The notes beneath the pieces were generated by a model. That model did not search any database. It was given only the letters and a program-made list of their open reading frames with translations, and had not been told where the DNA came from. Positions 15,176 through 24,027 of a DNA stretch of 64,000 nt are shown one piece after another. Every line of letters begins with the position of its first letter. Position 1 is the stretch's first letter. The translations under genes and the position numbers were made by a program. Where the stretch lies: contig NZ_AP022600.1 in assembly GCF_010725885.1 (NCBI RefSeq), forward strand, positions 5,270,001 through 5,334,000, given 5' to 3'. Source of the DNA: Mycolicibacterium tokaiense. Lineage in GTDB: Bacteria; Actinomycetota; Actinomycetes; Mycobacteriales; Mycobacteriaceae.

Positions 15176-15214
15176 TGTCACTTAGTGACACAGTTGTCCT
15201 GTCACTAAGTGACA
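15176..15214. promoter_or_regulatory. Tandem 15-bp palindromic operators of second TetR
   Basis: Two perfect 15-bp palindromes, TGTCACTTAGTGACA (15176-15190) and TGTCACTAAGTGACA (15200-15214), have centres 24 bp apart and are inverted copies of one another at the central base. They fill the space between the upstream TetR stop and the next TetR start (ATG 15229). The layout fits autoregulation by two regulator dimers. Confidence 0.75.
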
Positions 15215-15228
15215 GAGAGGCGGTGATC

Positions 15229-15837
15229 ATGGACAAGCAGGCCCAAGCTCGACTCCGGGTGTCCCGCCATGCCTGCGCGCTGTTCTGGGAACGAGGGGTC
15301 GCCGGTACCAGCGGCGCCGACATTGCTGCAGCCGCGGACCTGTCCACCCGCACCATCTGGCGGTACTTTCGCAGCAAGGAGAGTTGCGTCGAACCGGTGC
15401 TGGCGCAGTCGGCCCAGCGGTTCATCGACCTCGCCAACCGGTGGCCGGACGAGCTCTCACTGGCCGATCATCTGGCCCTGGACATGCGCGAAAATCCCTT
15501 GACTCCAGAGGAACTCGCCGACGAAGTGAGTTCCTTGCAGATGATGGTGCTCTCGCTCGAGGAACCGGCGCTGCGAACCGCCCTGCTGATGGTGCACGAC
15601 CAGATGGAGCGCGACTTCATTCCCGTGATCGCCCGGCGGCTGAACCTGCCGCAGGACCACCTCACCGTCCGACTGTGCGCTGCAGCCGTCACCGGCGCTT
15701 TCCGCGTGGTCGACGAGGACGTGGGCCGGCGGGTCATCCTCGAGAAGCACAAGGTGTCACAACAGGAGGCACTCGACCTCGTCGACCGGGCCATCCTCGA
15801 TGCCACCAACGGACGACTCGGCGGCCCCGTCCGGTAA
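15229..15837 (+). CDS. TetR-family transcriptional regulator
   Basis: 202 residues starting MDKQAQARLRVSRHACALFW. The HTH is about 10-57 (GTSGADIAAAADLSTRTIWRYF). The C-terminal domain resembles the MftR-like TetR_C of actinobacterial regulators, but the ligand is not evident. The frame is open back to 15166, overlapping the two operator palindromes; ATG 15229 has GAGAGG eight bases upstream and begins at the normal family position, so it is preferred. It precedes the S9 peptidase operon on the same strand by 93 bases and may regulate it as well as itself. Confidence 0.88.
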   Translation: MDKQAQARLRVSRHACALFWERGVAGTSGADIAAAADLSTRTIWRYFRSKESCVEPVLAQSAQRFIDLANRWPDELSLADHLALDMRENPLTPEELADEVSSLQMMVLSLEEPALRTALLMVHDQMERDFIPVIARRLNLPQDHLTVRLCAAAVTGAFRVVDEDVGRRVILEKHKVSQQEALDLVDRAILDATNGRLGGPVR

Positions 15838-15930
15838 CGACACCAGCTTTCTCCCAACCACATAACCACGCGGCCCGGAATCGACATCCGGGCGGCGCGA
15901 CTCCGCACGCCCGAACGCAGGAAGGTTTCC

Positions 15931-17808
15931 ATGGCTCTGCCCGCACCGATCTCCGTTGAGGACTTCTTCGATCCTCCCGTCCGCACGGGGGCGACCATCT
16001 CCCCCGACGGCACCCGACTGGCTTTCCTGGCACCGTGGAAGAACCGGCTCAATGTGTGGATCCAGGACCTCGACGGCCGTCTGGAACCCCGCTGCGTCAC
16101 CGCCGACGCCAACCGCAGCGTGCACCATTACGAGTGGACCGACGACCCGCGCTGGATGATCTATCTGCAGGACAACGACGGCGACGAGAACTGGCACATC
16201 CATCGTGTCGACCTCGACGATCCCGACGCCGAAGCCGTCGACCTCACGCCGTTCCCGGGAGCCATGGCCGTACCACTGCGCGAAGTCCGCAACGGCACGA
16301 CGTTCGTCGTCAGCAACCGCCGCATTCCCGCCCACATGGACCTCCTCGAGCTCGACATCACCACTGGGACAGTGAGCACGCTGGCCGAGAACCCCGGCCA
16401 CCTCAGCGGCTGGCTGTGCAGCGATGACGGTGCGCTGTTCGCCACCGCACTCAGCGCCGACGGCGACCTCGAACTATCGCGGTGGGACCGCTCGACAGGC
16501 GCAGCGGAACCCATCGTCCGTTGGAACGGAAAGGACTACCCGTTGGGGGTCCAACCGTTGATCCTCACCCCCGACGGCACCGGCGTGTGGATCGGATCCA
16601 ACCGCGGAACCGACCGCACCCGCCTGGTGCGCCTCGATCTGACCACCGGAGAGGAGACCGAGATGGGCGGACATCCTGAATTCGACCTGGATCCGCGAGG
16701 CACGGTCATCGGCACCATGCCGTCGGCACTGATCCTGCACCGACGGACCGGGGAACTGCTGGGAGCGCGCTACATCGGGGAGCGCCAGGTGATCCACGCT
16801 TTCGACCCTGATTTCCAGAAGGTACTGGACGCCGTCTCCACGCTGTCCGACGGCGACCTGTCGCACATCTCCTCGGACAACGACGGCCGACACTGGGTGA
16901 TCAGTTTCAGCCATGACCGCGACCCCGGCGCGACCTATCTGTACGACCACCACACCGGCGAGAGCCGGCTGCTGTTCCAGCCCTTCCCGCACCTGGACCC
17001 CGGGCAGTTGGCGCCGATGCGGCCGGTCAGCTTCACTGCCCGCGACGGTCTGCCCCTGCACGGCTACCTGACCCTGCCTCTGGGTGTGCAGCCCACCGGG
17101 CTTCCGCTGGTGCTGGCCGTACACGGGGGCCCCTGGCACCGCGACAGCTGGGAGTACGCCATCGGCGTGCAGCTGTTGGCCAACCGCGGATATGCGGTGC
17201 TGCAGGTCAACTTTCGCGGATCCACGGGATACGGCAAGGCGCACATGAAGGCCGCCATCGGCGAATTCGCCGGCGCCATGCACGACGATCTCATCGACGG
17301 GGTGAACTGGGCGGTCGAGCAGGGCTACGCCGACCGCGAGCGGGTGGCGATCCTGGGTGGCTCCTACGGCGGGTACGCCGCCCTGGTCGGCGTGACGTTC
17401 ACCCCCGACGTGTTCGCGGCCGCCGTGGATTACGTGGGCATCTCCGATCTCGCCAACTTCATGCGGACGCTGCCCGCGGTCGCCCGCCCGCATCTGGCCA
17501 ACAACTGGCATCTCTACGTCGGTGACCCCGACGATCCCGATCAGCTGGCCGACATGATGGCCCGCTCCCCCATCGCCAAAATTGACCGGATCCGCACCCC
17601 GCTGCTGGTGGTGCAGGGCGCCAACGATGTCCGCGTGGTGGCGGCCGAGTCCGACAACCTGGTCGAGGGACTGCGCACACGTGGCGTCGAGGTGGAGTAC
17701 CTGGTCCAGAGCAACGAAGGCCACGGGGCGGTCAACCCCGAGAACGTCATCGAGATGTGGCACGCCATCGTGGCATTTCTCGGCAAGCACCTGGGAGGAC
17801 GCGCATGA
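15931..17808 (+). CDS. S9-family serine peptidase (prolyl-oligopeptidase fold)
   Basis: 625 residues, no signal peptide. The first about 360 residues form a beta-propeller-like region rich in WIxDLDG-type repeats; the C-terminal alpha/beta-hydrolase domain (about 370-625) holds the triad Ser478 (GGSYGG), Asp566 (GANDVRV) and His598 (NEGHG), with the conserved HGGP oxyanion region at about 398-401. It resembles acylaminoacyl-peptidase/DPP-like S9C enzymes that remove residues from peptides, presumably in the cytoplasm. AGGAAGG precedes the ATG. The stop overlaps the next gene start by 4 bp (ATGA), so it is co-translated with a membrane protein and a transporter. Confidence 0.9.
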   Translation: MALPAPISVEDFFDPPVRTGATISPDGTRLAFLAPWKNRLNVWIQDLDGRLEPRCVTADANRSVHHYEWTDDPRWMIYLQDNDGDENWHIHRVDLDDPDAEAVDLTPFPGAMAVPLREVRNGTTFVVSNRRIPAHMDLLELDITTGTVSTLAENPGHLSGWLCSDDGALFATALSADGDLELSRWDRSTGAAEPIVRWNGKDYPLGVQPLILTPDGTGVWIGSNRGTDRTRLVRLDLTTGEETEMGGHPEFDLDPRGTVIGTMPSALILHRRTGELLGARYIGERQVIHAFDPDFQKVLDAVSTLSDGDLSHISSDNDGRHWVISFSHDRDPGATYLYDHHTGESRLLFQPFPHLDPGQLAPMRPVSFTARDGLPLHGYLTLPLGVQPTGLPLVLAVHGGPWHRDSWEYAIGVQLLANRGYAVLQVNFRGSTGYGKAHMKAAIGEFAGAMHDDLIDGVNWAVEQGYADRERVAILGGSYGGYAALVGVTFTPDVFAAAVDYVGISDLANFMRTLPAVARPHLANNWHLYVGDPDDPDQLADMMARSPIAKIDRIRTPLLVVQGANDVRVVAAESDNLVEGLRTRGVEVEYLVQSNEGHGAVNPENVIEMWHAIVAFLGKHLGGRA

Positions 17809-18431
17809 ATACCACTGAGTCAGAACAGAAGCCGACGCTGCTACAGCAGATGGGCGGTGTCTCCGGGCTGATCTACGCCAGCATTCCGAGCATCGTCTTC
17901 GTGGCCGCTGACGCCGCGGCCGGACTACACGTGGCGGTGGCGCTGGCGGTGGGGGCCGGGGCGGGCATCGCGCTGCTGCGCCTGGTCCGCAAGGAGCCCG
18001 TCCAGCCCGCGCTGTCGGGTCTGTTGGGGGTCGCGATCGCCGCCTTCATCGCCTACCAGACCGGTGAAGCGAAAGACTATTTCCTGGTCGGCATCTGGGC
18101 GAGCTTCGTGTTGATGCTGCTGTTCGCCGCATCCGTGGTGGTGCGACGCCCGCTGGTCGGCATCATCTGGGCGGCACTGTCCGGACGTGGACCACAGTGG
18201 CGGGCCCACAGCCCGTCCCGGTTCGCCTACGACACCGCAACCGTCTTCGTCGCGGCCGTGTTCGCTGCCCGGTTCGTGGTGCAGAACTGGCTCTATGACA
18301 CAGATTCCACGGGCTGGCTGGCCGTGGCGCGCATCGCGATGGGATATCCACTGACGGCGCTGGCCCTGGTGGTGGTCGTGTGGGCAATCCGTCGCTCCGA
18401 TCGGCAGCTCAGCGCGCTCACCGGGACGTGA
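17805..18431 (+). CDS. DUF3159-family membrane protein
   Basis: 208 residues with about five to six hydrophobic segments (approximately 34-52, 56-70, 77-93, 99-120, 145-165 and 178-200). The pattern QQMGGVSGLIYASIPSIVFV, RLVRKEP and WAALSGRGPQWR is typical of actinobacterial DUF3159 proteins, of unknown function. Start is the ATG at 17805 in an ATGA junction with the S9 peptidase; the upstream open frame is a shadow of that gene. Its stop overlaps the GTG of the following MFS gene, again 4 bp. Confidence 0.85.
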   Translation: MNTTESEQKPTLLQQMGGVSGLIYASIPSIVFVAADAAAGLHVAVALAVGAGAGIALLRLVRKEPVQPALSGLLGVAIAAFIAYQTGEAKDYFLVGIWASFVLMLLFAASVVVRRPLVGIIWAALSGRGPQWRAHSPSRFAYDTATVFVAAVFAARFVVQNWLYDTDSTGWLAVARIAMGYPLTALALVVVVWAIRRSDRQLSALTGT

Positions 18432-19723
18432 CACCCGTTGTCGCCGCCTACCTGGGTTCCCAATTCCTGAGTTTTCTCGGCAACGGCATCCTGGCAGTGG
18501 CACTGCCGATGATCGTGCTGCAGACCACCGGAAGTCCGGCCAGCGTGGGCATCATCTCGGCAGCCACCGCGGTCCCGGCACTCCTGGTAGGCCTGGCGGC
18601 CGGGGTGGTGATCGACCGGGTGAACCGCCGGAGTTGTTCCATTGCCTCGGACGCGGTGTCCGCGGCCGCGGTGGCCGCGATTCCCGTGGTGGACCTGATG
18701 TGGGGCCTCGACCTCACCTCGCTGGTGATACTCGCGGTCATCGGCGCCTTCGGGGATGTGCCCGGGCTGACGGCACGGCAGGTGATGGTGCCTGCCGTCG
18801 CCCGGCACACCGGGGTGTCGCTGGAACGTCTGGTAGGCCTGCAGAAGTCGATGATCTCGGTGGCCTTGGTGATCGGTCCGGCCGCGGCGGGAACCCTGCT
18901 GTCGGTGCTCGACGGCACCATGGTGCTGCTGATCACCGCCGCGACATCCGCAGCAGCGGCCATGGTGACTGCAACCCTGCCCCACCGCCTCGGCGCCCAT
19001 GAGCCCGGTCAGCAGTCACAGACGTCGATGTGGCGCCGGCTCGCGGGCGGCGCCGTGGAGGTGCACCGCAGCCGGTTTCTGATGGGCACGATCACCCTCA
19101 CCGTGGGGCTGGCGATCGCTCTCGGCGGATTGCAGGGCCTGGTGCTGCCGTTGTACTTCACTCAGATCGAGCGCCCCGATCTGCTCGGGTTCGTCCTGAC
19201 CGCGCTGGCTGTCGGAATGCTCGCCGGCACCGGTTTTTTCGCCGTGTTCGGCACCCGCGTCGCGCGGCGTCGGTGGGTCAGTGCGACCCTGATGGGCAGC
19301 ACCGCGGGCTTCGCCGCCATGGCCACGCTGGCCACGCCGGCCGCGGTGTTCGCGGGCGCCGCGGTGTTCGGTGTCGCCAACGCCTGCTTGGGCGCCGTGG
19401 TGGGGGTCTTGCAGGCCGAGCGGATTGCAGACGCGGTGCGCGGCAGGGTGCTGAGCCTGCAGAACGCCTGCCTGCAGGTGGCCGCCCCGGCCGGTATCGG
19501 TCTGGCCGCACTGGTGGCCGAGTACGGCTCGGCGTTGGCCGCGGGAGTAGCGGTGTTCCTGGTCTGGTCGATCATCGCGGCGGTGGTGTCGGCGACCCGC
19601 GTGCTCACCCGCCTGGACCCTCAACCAGGCAAGCAGCCCAGCCCCGCCTCCAGCAATGGGGACACCGCGTGCGCTGCGGTGTCGAATCCCGTTCCGGACG
19701 CCGCACCCGAGCGGAACCGGTGA
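18428..19723 (+). CDS. MFS transporter
   Basis: 431 residues, 12 predicted membrane segments, with motif A GVVIDRVNRR after helix 2. It resembles enterobactin-exporter/macrolide-efflux type MFS proteins. The GTG at 18428 overlaps the stop of the DUF3159 gene (GTGA). The hydrophobic part ends near residue 395 and is followed by a polar tail of about 35 residues; DNA coding this tail overlaps the 3' end of the convergent phosphotransferase gene by 103 bp. Export of a peptide or a product of the S9 peptidase operon is possible but only inferred from position. Confidence 0.85.
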   Translation: MTPVVAAYLGSQFLSFLGNGILAVALPMIVLQTTGSPASVGIISAATAVPALLVGLAAGVVIDRVNRRSCSIASDAVSAAAVAAIPVVDLMWGLDLTSLVILAVIGAFGDVPGLTARQVMVPAVARHTGVSLERLVGLQKSMISVALVIGPAAAGTLLSVLDGTMVLLITAATSAAAAMVTATLPHRLGAHEPGQQSQTSMWRRLAGGAVEVHRSRFLMGTITLTVGLAIALGGLQGLVLPLYFTQIERPDLLGFVLTALAVGMLAGTGFFAVFGTRVARRRWVSATLMGSTAGFAAMATLATPAAVFAGAAVFGVANACLGAVVGVLQAERIADAVRGRVLSLQNACLQVAAPAGIGLAALVAEYGSALAAGVAVFLVWSIIAAVVSATRVLTRLDPQPGKQPSPASSNGDTACAAVSNPVPDAAPERNR

Positions 19724-20640
19724 TCGATGCCGGCGGCGATCACCGCCAACTTGAGGTAGCCCAAGGCCATGTGTGCGTCCCACTGCCGCAGCGGTTCACC
19801 CCGGGCACGTTCGTACAAGCCGGCGATGACGTCCGGGGCAGGCAACCGGGGACTGGCCCAGGCGCTGGGCGTTCCGAGCACCAGATCCAGTGCAGGATGG
19901 CGGTATACGCACATCATGGCGACGTCCGCGACGGGGTCCCCGATGGTGGACAGCTCCCAGTCGACGACCGCGTGCACCCGGGCGCCGTCCTGGCTGATGA
20001 GTGTGTTGTCGATGCGGTAGTCGCCGTGCACCACAGCGACACGCTCCTGGATGAAGTCGACCGCGCGCAGGCGCTGCGAGAGTTCTTGTGCCAGCGGTGT
20101 CAGTTCAGGGTCGCCCACCAGAGCCCATTGCTCGGTCCACCGCCTGATCTGGCGTCTGGCGTACCCGGTGGCGCGGCCGAACTCGCCGAGACCGACAGCC
20201 ACGTGATCAACGGCGTGCAGCCCTGCCAGCGTGCTGATGAGGGAGCTGACCATCGCGTCCAGGATCGGGTCGGGCACCTCGTCGAGATCGGCGCGGGACT
20301 GGATGCAGGCACCGGGCACGAAGCGGGTCACCACGAACGGCACTCCGAGAACCGACTCGTCCTGACAGAACACCACCGGATGCGGCACCGGGACGTCGGT
20401 GGACGCCAACGCACTGGTGACGGTGAACTCCCGCGCGACATCGTGCGCCGACGGCGTACGTCCGTGCCGGGGCGGGGTGCGCAGCACCCAGCTGGAGTGC
20501 CCGTCGTCCAGGCGATAGGTGAGATTCGAGCGGCCCCCGCTGAACTGGGTGGCGGTCAGGGGGCCCGCCGGGGCTTCTCCCGCGTCCCCCATGTGGGCAG
20601 CCACGGCATCGAGGTCACCGACGCTCAGCGTCGTTGTCAC
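19621..20640 (-). CDS. Phosphotransferase-family protein (APH/ACAD10-like kinase)
   Basis: 339 residues of the aminoglycoside-phosphotransferase/choline-kinase fold: FSGGRSNLTYRL (nucleotide loop, about 33-44), the catalytic HGDYRIDNTL and the metal-binding DWELSTIGDP. In actinobacteria such proteins pair with acyl-CoA dehydrogenases; ACAD10/11 of animals fuse the two domains and phosphorylate 4-hydroxyacyl-CoAs before dehydration. Here the GTG start (20640) overlaps the acyl-CoA dehydrogenase stop as GTGA, supporting such joint use. The 3' end runs 103 bp into the convergent MFS gene. Confidence 0.87.
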   Translation of the reverse strand: MTTTLSVGDLDAVAAHMGDAGEAPAGPLTATQFSGGRSNLTYRLDDGHSSWVLRTPPRHGRTPSAHDVAREFTVTSALASTDVPVPHPVVFCQDESVLGVPFVVTRFVPGACIQSRADLDEVPDPILDAMVSSLISTLAGLHAVDHVAVGLGEFGRATGYARRQIRRWTEQWALVGDPELTPLAQELSQRLRAVDFIQERVAVVHGDYRIDNTLISQDGARVHAVVDWELSTIGDPVADVAMMCVYRHPALDLVLGTPSAWASPRLPAPDVIAGLYERARGEPLRQWDAHMALGYLKLAVIAAGIDHRFRSGAASGTGFDTAAHAVSPLLEAGLGCLPG

Positions 20641-21809
20641 TGCGGATCTCCGGCGATCCGGCGGATGGCGCGCTTGGCCAGCGACCAGCGGTGCACTTCG
20701 GACGGCCCGTCGTAGATCCGGAACGGTCGCAGCTCGCGGGCGATCCGCGCGACCGGAAGCTCGGTGGAGACACCCAGGCCGCCGCACATCTGAGTGGCTC
20801 GGTCGGCCACGCGGTGCAGGGCCTCGGCGGCGAACGTCTTCGCGATGGACGTGCTGGCCGAGGCACGCCCGCCTTGGTCGAGCTCTTCGCAGGCGACCGT
20901 CAGCAGTGCCCGGGTGGCCGCCAGGTCGATCTCGTTGTCGGCGATCATCTGCTGGATCATGCCCTGATCGGCCAGCCTCGCGCCGAATGCCTCGCGCCCG
21001 GCCACATGCCGCACGGCAACCTCGTGGGCGCGGCGAGCCGCGCCGGTCCAGCGCATGACGTGGGTCATTCTGGCGGGTCCGAGCCGCACCTGGGCGTAGC
21101 GGAAGCCCTCGTCAACCCCACCCAGCACGTCGGCGTCCGGGACGAAGACGTCGGTGAAGGTGACCTCGCAGTGGCCACCGATCATCGACTTGTCCACTGT
21201 GCCGACATGGCGCACCACCTCGAGCCCTTCGGCGTGAACCGGCATCAAGAACATGGTCGCGCCGCCTGCCTGACCCGGTTCGCCGCTGGAGCGGGCCATG
21301 GTGATGAAGAAGGCCGCTCCGTCGGCGCCGGTGATGAACCACTTGCGGCCGTTGATGATCCAGCCGCCGTCGACCTTGTTCGCACGGGTGCTCAAGGCGG
21401 CGGGATCGCTGCCTGCCCCGGGAGCGGGTTCGGTCATCGCGAACGCCGACCGGACCTCACCGCGGGCCAGCGGCTGCAGATACTGAGCGCGCTGTCTTTC
21501 GGTGGCCACCGCGTCCAGAAGATGGATGTTTCCCTCGTCCGGGGCGGCGATGCCGGTGGCCAGCGGACCGAACAGAGAGTAACCCGCCTCTTCGAACACG
21601 GTTGCGCGCGCGACCATTCCAAGGCCGAGACCGCCGCAGTCCACCGGCGCCTGCGGCGCGAACACTCCCGCGGCCCGGGCGCCGTCCTGCAGCCGCACGC
21701 GCAACTCGTCGCCGCCTGCGGCCTCGATGTCGCCGTCGTGGCGGTCTTCGATCGGGAGAACGTGGGTGGCGATGAATGCCGCGGTGCGCGCTGCCAAGTC
21801 GTCGGTCAT
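20637..21809 (-). CDS. Acyl-CoA dehydrogenase (ACAD10/11-type)
   Basis: FAD enzyme of about 390 residues. It has AFAMTEP (FAD/substrate binding), KWFITGADGA, the central beta-domain and the C-terminal QMCGGLGVSTELPVAR with RIYDGPSEVHR, the terminal signature of the ACAD10/11-like branch. Start is placed at ATG 21809 (MTDDLAARTAAF); an in-frame ATG at 21848 would add 13 residues. Together with the phosphotransferase it probably handles a hydroxylated or branched acyl-CoA. It faces the XRE-TetR regulator across an 85-base gap that holds a dyad operator. Confidence 0.9.
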   Translation of the reverse strand: MTDDLAARTAAFIATHVLPIEDRHDGDIEAAGGDELRVRLQDGARAAGVFAPQAPVDCGGLGLGMVARATVFEEAGYSLFGPLATGIAAPDEGNIHLLDAVATERQRAQYLQPLARGEVRSAFAMTEPAPGAGSDPAALSTRANKVDGGWIINGRKWFITGADGAAFFITMARSSGEPGQAGGATMFLMPVHAEGLEVVRHVGTVDKSMIGGHCEVTFTDVFVPDADVLGGVDEGFRYAQVRLGPARMTHVMRWTGAARRAHEVAVRHVAGREAFGARLADQGMIQQMIADNEIDLAATRALLTVACEELDQGGRASASTSIAKTFAAEALHRVADRATQMCGGLGVSTELPVARIARELRPFRIYDGPSEVHRWSLAKRAIRRIAGDPQ

Positions 21810-21875
21810 GCCGGCGATGCTAGATCGATCGACCGGCCAATTGTCCATATCACCAGGTGAAGTAGCCTGATTGAC

Positions 21876-21892
21876 GTTCAGCTAAACTGAAC
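21876..21892. promoter_or_regulatory. Operator dyad overlapping a leaderless-type promoter
   Basis: A perfect GTTCAG-N5-CTGAAC inverted repeat ends two bases before the ATG at 21895. Within it TAAACT (21883-21888) fits a mycobacterial -10 hexamer (TANNNT) with six bases to the A of ATG, the spacing of leaderless transcripts. The dyad would therefore cover the -10 of the regulator gene and allow autorepression; it may also affect the divergent acyl-CoA dehydrogenase. Confidence 0.6.
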
Positions 21893-21894
21893 AC

Positions 21895-22725
21895 ATGGAA
21901 TCTGTCGGTGAGCGGATCCGTGTTCTGCGCTCAAACCGGGGGTGGTCTATGCGTGAGCTGGCCCGCCGGATGCAGGTCAGTCCCGGCACCATCTGCGCGG
22001 TGGAGAAGGGCACCACGGGGCTGTCGCTGACCCGGCTGGAGCAGTTTGCCGATGCCCTCGGCACCACGCCCACGGAGTTGTTACAGCCCGGCAGAAACAC
22101 TCCCGCGACCGCGCCCGCCGACACCGCCGGCGCCGCGCACTGGCGTTCGTTTCCACCGATGGACCTCGATGCGGTCACCGCGGCGGCCATCGCCACGTTC
22201 GTCGACACCGGCTACCACGGCTCGACCATGCGGACCATCGCCCAACGCGCAGGCATGAGCCTGTCCGGGGTCTACCACTACTACCCGAGCAAGCAACTGA
22301 TTCTCGTCACCATCCTCGACCTCACCATGGACGAGGTGGAGTGGCGCACCCACGGAGCCGCCGCCGAAGCGGACGAGCCATTGCGACGGCTGCAATTCGA
22401 GGTCGAGGCATTGGCACTGTTCCACACGTTGCGCGCCGACCTGGCGTTCATCGGTTCCAGTGAGATGCGGAGCCTCGAGCAGCCGGACCGAACGCGAATA
22501 GCGGGTCGCCGCAGTGCGATCCAGCACCTCATCGACCGCGACATCCGAGCGGCGATCGCCGAGGGCTCGGCGCTCTGCTCCACTCCCCTGGAAACCGGCC
22601 GCGCCATTTCCACCATGTGCACGTCACTGCCGCAGTGGTTCGACACCTCGGGCCCCACGTCGGCCCAGGAGATCGCCGAACGTTATGCGCAGATGGCGCT
22701 ACAGATGATCGGCGCCTCCGGCTGA
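21895..22725 (+). CDS. Fusion regulator: XRE-type HTH joined to a TetR-family protein
   Basis: 276 residues with two DNA-binding domains. Residues about 5-62 form a Cro/C1 (XRE) helix-turn-helix (IRVLRSNRGWSMRELARRMQ, SPGTICAVEKG). After an Ala/Pro-rich linker (about 66-82) comes a complete TetR protein: HTH about 93-138 (TMRTIAQRAGMSLSGVYHYYPSK) and a helical C-terminal domain like those of fatty-acid or steroid regulators. Its divergent neighbours are an acyl-CoA dehydrogenase and kinase, so an acyl-CoA ligand is plausible. The start directly abuts a palindrome and a -10-like element. The last 27 bases overlap the convergent amidohydrolase gene. Confidence 0.9.
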   Translation: MESVGERIRVLRSNRGWSMRELARRMQVSPGTICAVEKGTTGLSLTRLEQFADALGTTPTELLQPGRNTPATAPADTAGAAHWRSFPPMDLDAVTAAAIATFVDTGYHGSTMRTIAQRAGMSLSGVYHYYPSKQLILVTILDLTMDEVEWRTHGAAAEADEPLRRLQFEVEALALFHTLRADLAFIGSSEMRSLEQPDRTRIAGRRSAIQHLIDRDIRAAIAEGSALCSTPLETGRAISTMCTSLPQWFDTSGPTSAQEIAERYAQMALQMIGASG

Positions 22726-24027
22726 CCGGATCCGTCGTCGCACTTCGGCGTTGAGTTCCGCTGCCACCTGCCGGGAATCCGCGGTGAGCAACGTCCCGTC
22801 GCGCACCACCCATCGACCGCCCACCATCACGTCACGCGGACGACGCCCGGGCGAAGACCAGAGCAGGGACCCCACCGGGTCGAGCGCACCGGCATCGAAG
22901 ACGTCGCCCGCATCCCAGACGCAGAGATCGGCGGCCGCGCCGCGACGCAGATGCCCCAACTCGCCGCGGCCCAGTCCGACGGCGGACCCCTCGGTGGCCG
23001 CACCCAGGATCTCCGGCGCCGACACCGGCTCGCCGATCAGACCGGAGAGCTGCACAGCCAGCCGCGCGTCGGCCAGCAGATGTCCGGCGTCGTTGCTCCC
23101 ACCTCCGCTGGTGCCCAGCCCCACGTGGACACCGGCCCGCCGAAGCGCCGCAACCCGCGCGACGCCCCAGCCCATCGGGACGTCGCATGCCGGGGCGTGG
23201 GTCACCGAAACATGTTTCTGTGCAACCAGATCCACTTCTGCTTCGGTGATGTCGCACAGATGGGCCAGCGTCACGTCCGCCGCCAGCCAGCCCCAGTCCT
23301 CGAGCACCTCCAGCGGGCGCCGGCGGTGACGCAGCAGGGCCACCTCGACATCCACCTGTTCATTGGCCTGGGTGCGTCGTCGTACGCCCAGCCGGCCCGC
23401 GACCTCGGCGAGCGCGGCATAGGTGTCGGGTCCGTCGGCATGCAACCCCGCCGGGCCCACCGCCAGTTGTAGATATCCGTCGGCGGTGACGCCGCCGCGT
23501 GCATCCCGCAGATGCGCGGTGTGGATGTCCAGCACGGATTGAGCGGCCACATCAGGGTCATCACCGGCAGTACCGCGGACGAAGACCAGCCGCAGACCGA
23601 TGCGACGGGCCGCGGTGATCGTGGCACCCGCCAGTGCAACGGGGTCCTGTCCGCGCGGCCACGTCAGATGGTGGTCGGCGACCGTGGTCACGCCGCACAA
23701 CAGCGATTCCGCCGACCCCACGGCCGCCGCTGCGGCCACCAGGTCCGGATCCACCGCCGCCTGGGCGTACCGGTTGGCCATCGCAGGCAGCCAGTCACGC
23801 ATGGGCAGATTGCGGGTGGCGGGCGTGGAGCGGAAGGCACTCTGCAGCAGGTGATGGTGTGCGTTGACCAGTCCTGGAGTGACGATGCAGTCGGTGACGT
23901 CGATGGTCTCGGCGCCGGCCGGCGGCAGGCCATCCGCCACCCACCCGTCCACGACGACAAGAGGGTCACGGGTGACCGTCGTCGCATCGACGACCACAGC
24001 CGCAGCGCCGCGCAGTACCGCCGTCAC
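22699..24027 (-). CDS. Amidohydrolase-superfamily protein, 8-oxoguanine-deaminase-like, with altered metal site
   Basis: 442 residues resembling the 8-oxoguanine/guanine deaminase and chlorohydrolase branch. The first metal motif is present (NAHHHLLQ, H57 and H59), as is His256 (LAHLCDI). At the position of the usual H-x-x-E third ligand it reads QANE (Q220, E223), and the usual final ligand aspartate in GTDG is serine (S307, GTSGGGSND). Activity may therefore be changed or lost, or these motifs aligned differently. Start GTG 24027 overlaps the reductase stop (GTGA), so it is the last gene of the minus-strand operon 25.6-22.7 kb. Confidence 0.82.
   Translation of the reverse strand: MTAVLRGAAAVVVDATTVTRDPLVVVDGWVADGLPPAGAETIDVTDCIVTPGLVNAHHHLLQSAFRSTPATRNLPMRDWLPAMANRYAQAAVDPDLVAAAAAVGSAESLLCGVTTVADHHLTWPRGQDPVALAGATITAARRIGLRLVFVRGTAGDDPDVAAQSVLDIHTAHLRDARGGVTADGYLQLAVGPAGLHADGPDTYAALAEVAGRLGVRRRTQANEQVDVEVALLRHRRRPLEVLEDWGWLAADVTLAHLCDITEAEVDLVAQKHVSVTHAPACDVPMGWGVARVAALRRAGVHVGLGTSGGGSNDAGHLLADARLAVQLSGLIGEPVSAPEILGAATEGSAVGLGRGELGHLRRGAAADLCVWDAGDVFDAGALDPVGSLLWSSPGRRPRDVMVGGRWVVRDGTLLTADSRQVAAELNAEVRRRIRSAGGADHL

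Noticed and set aside
16474..17790. 438-codon minus-strand open frame
   Set aside because: Antisense to the S9 peptidase, whose catalytic triad is intact.
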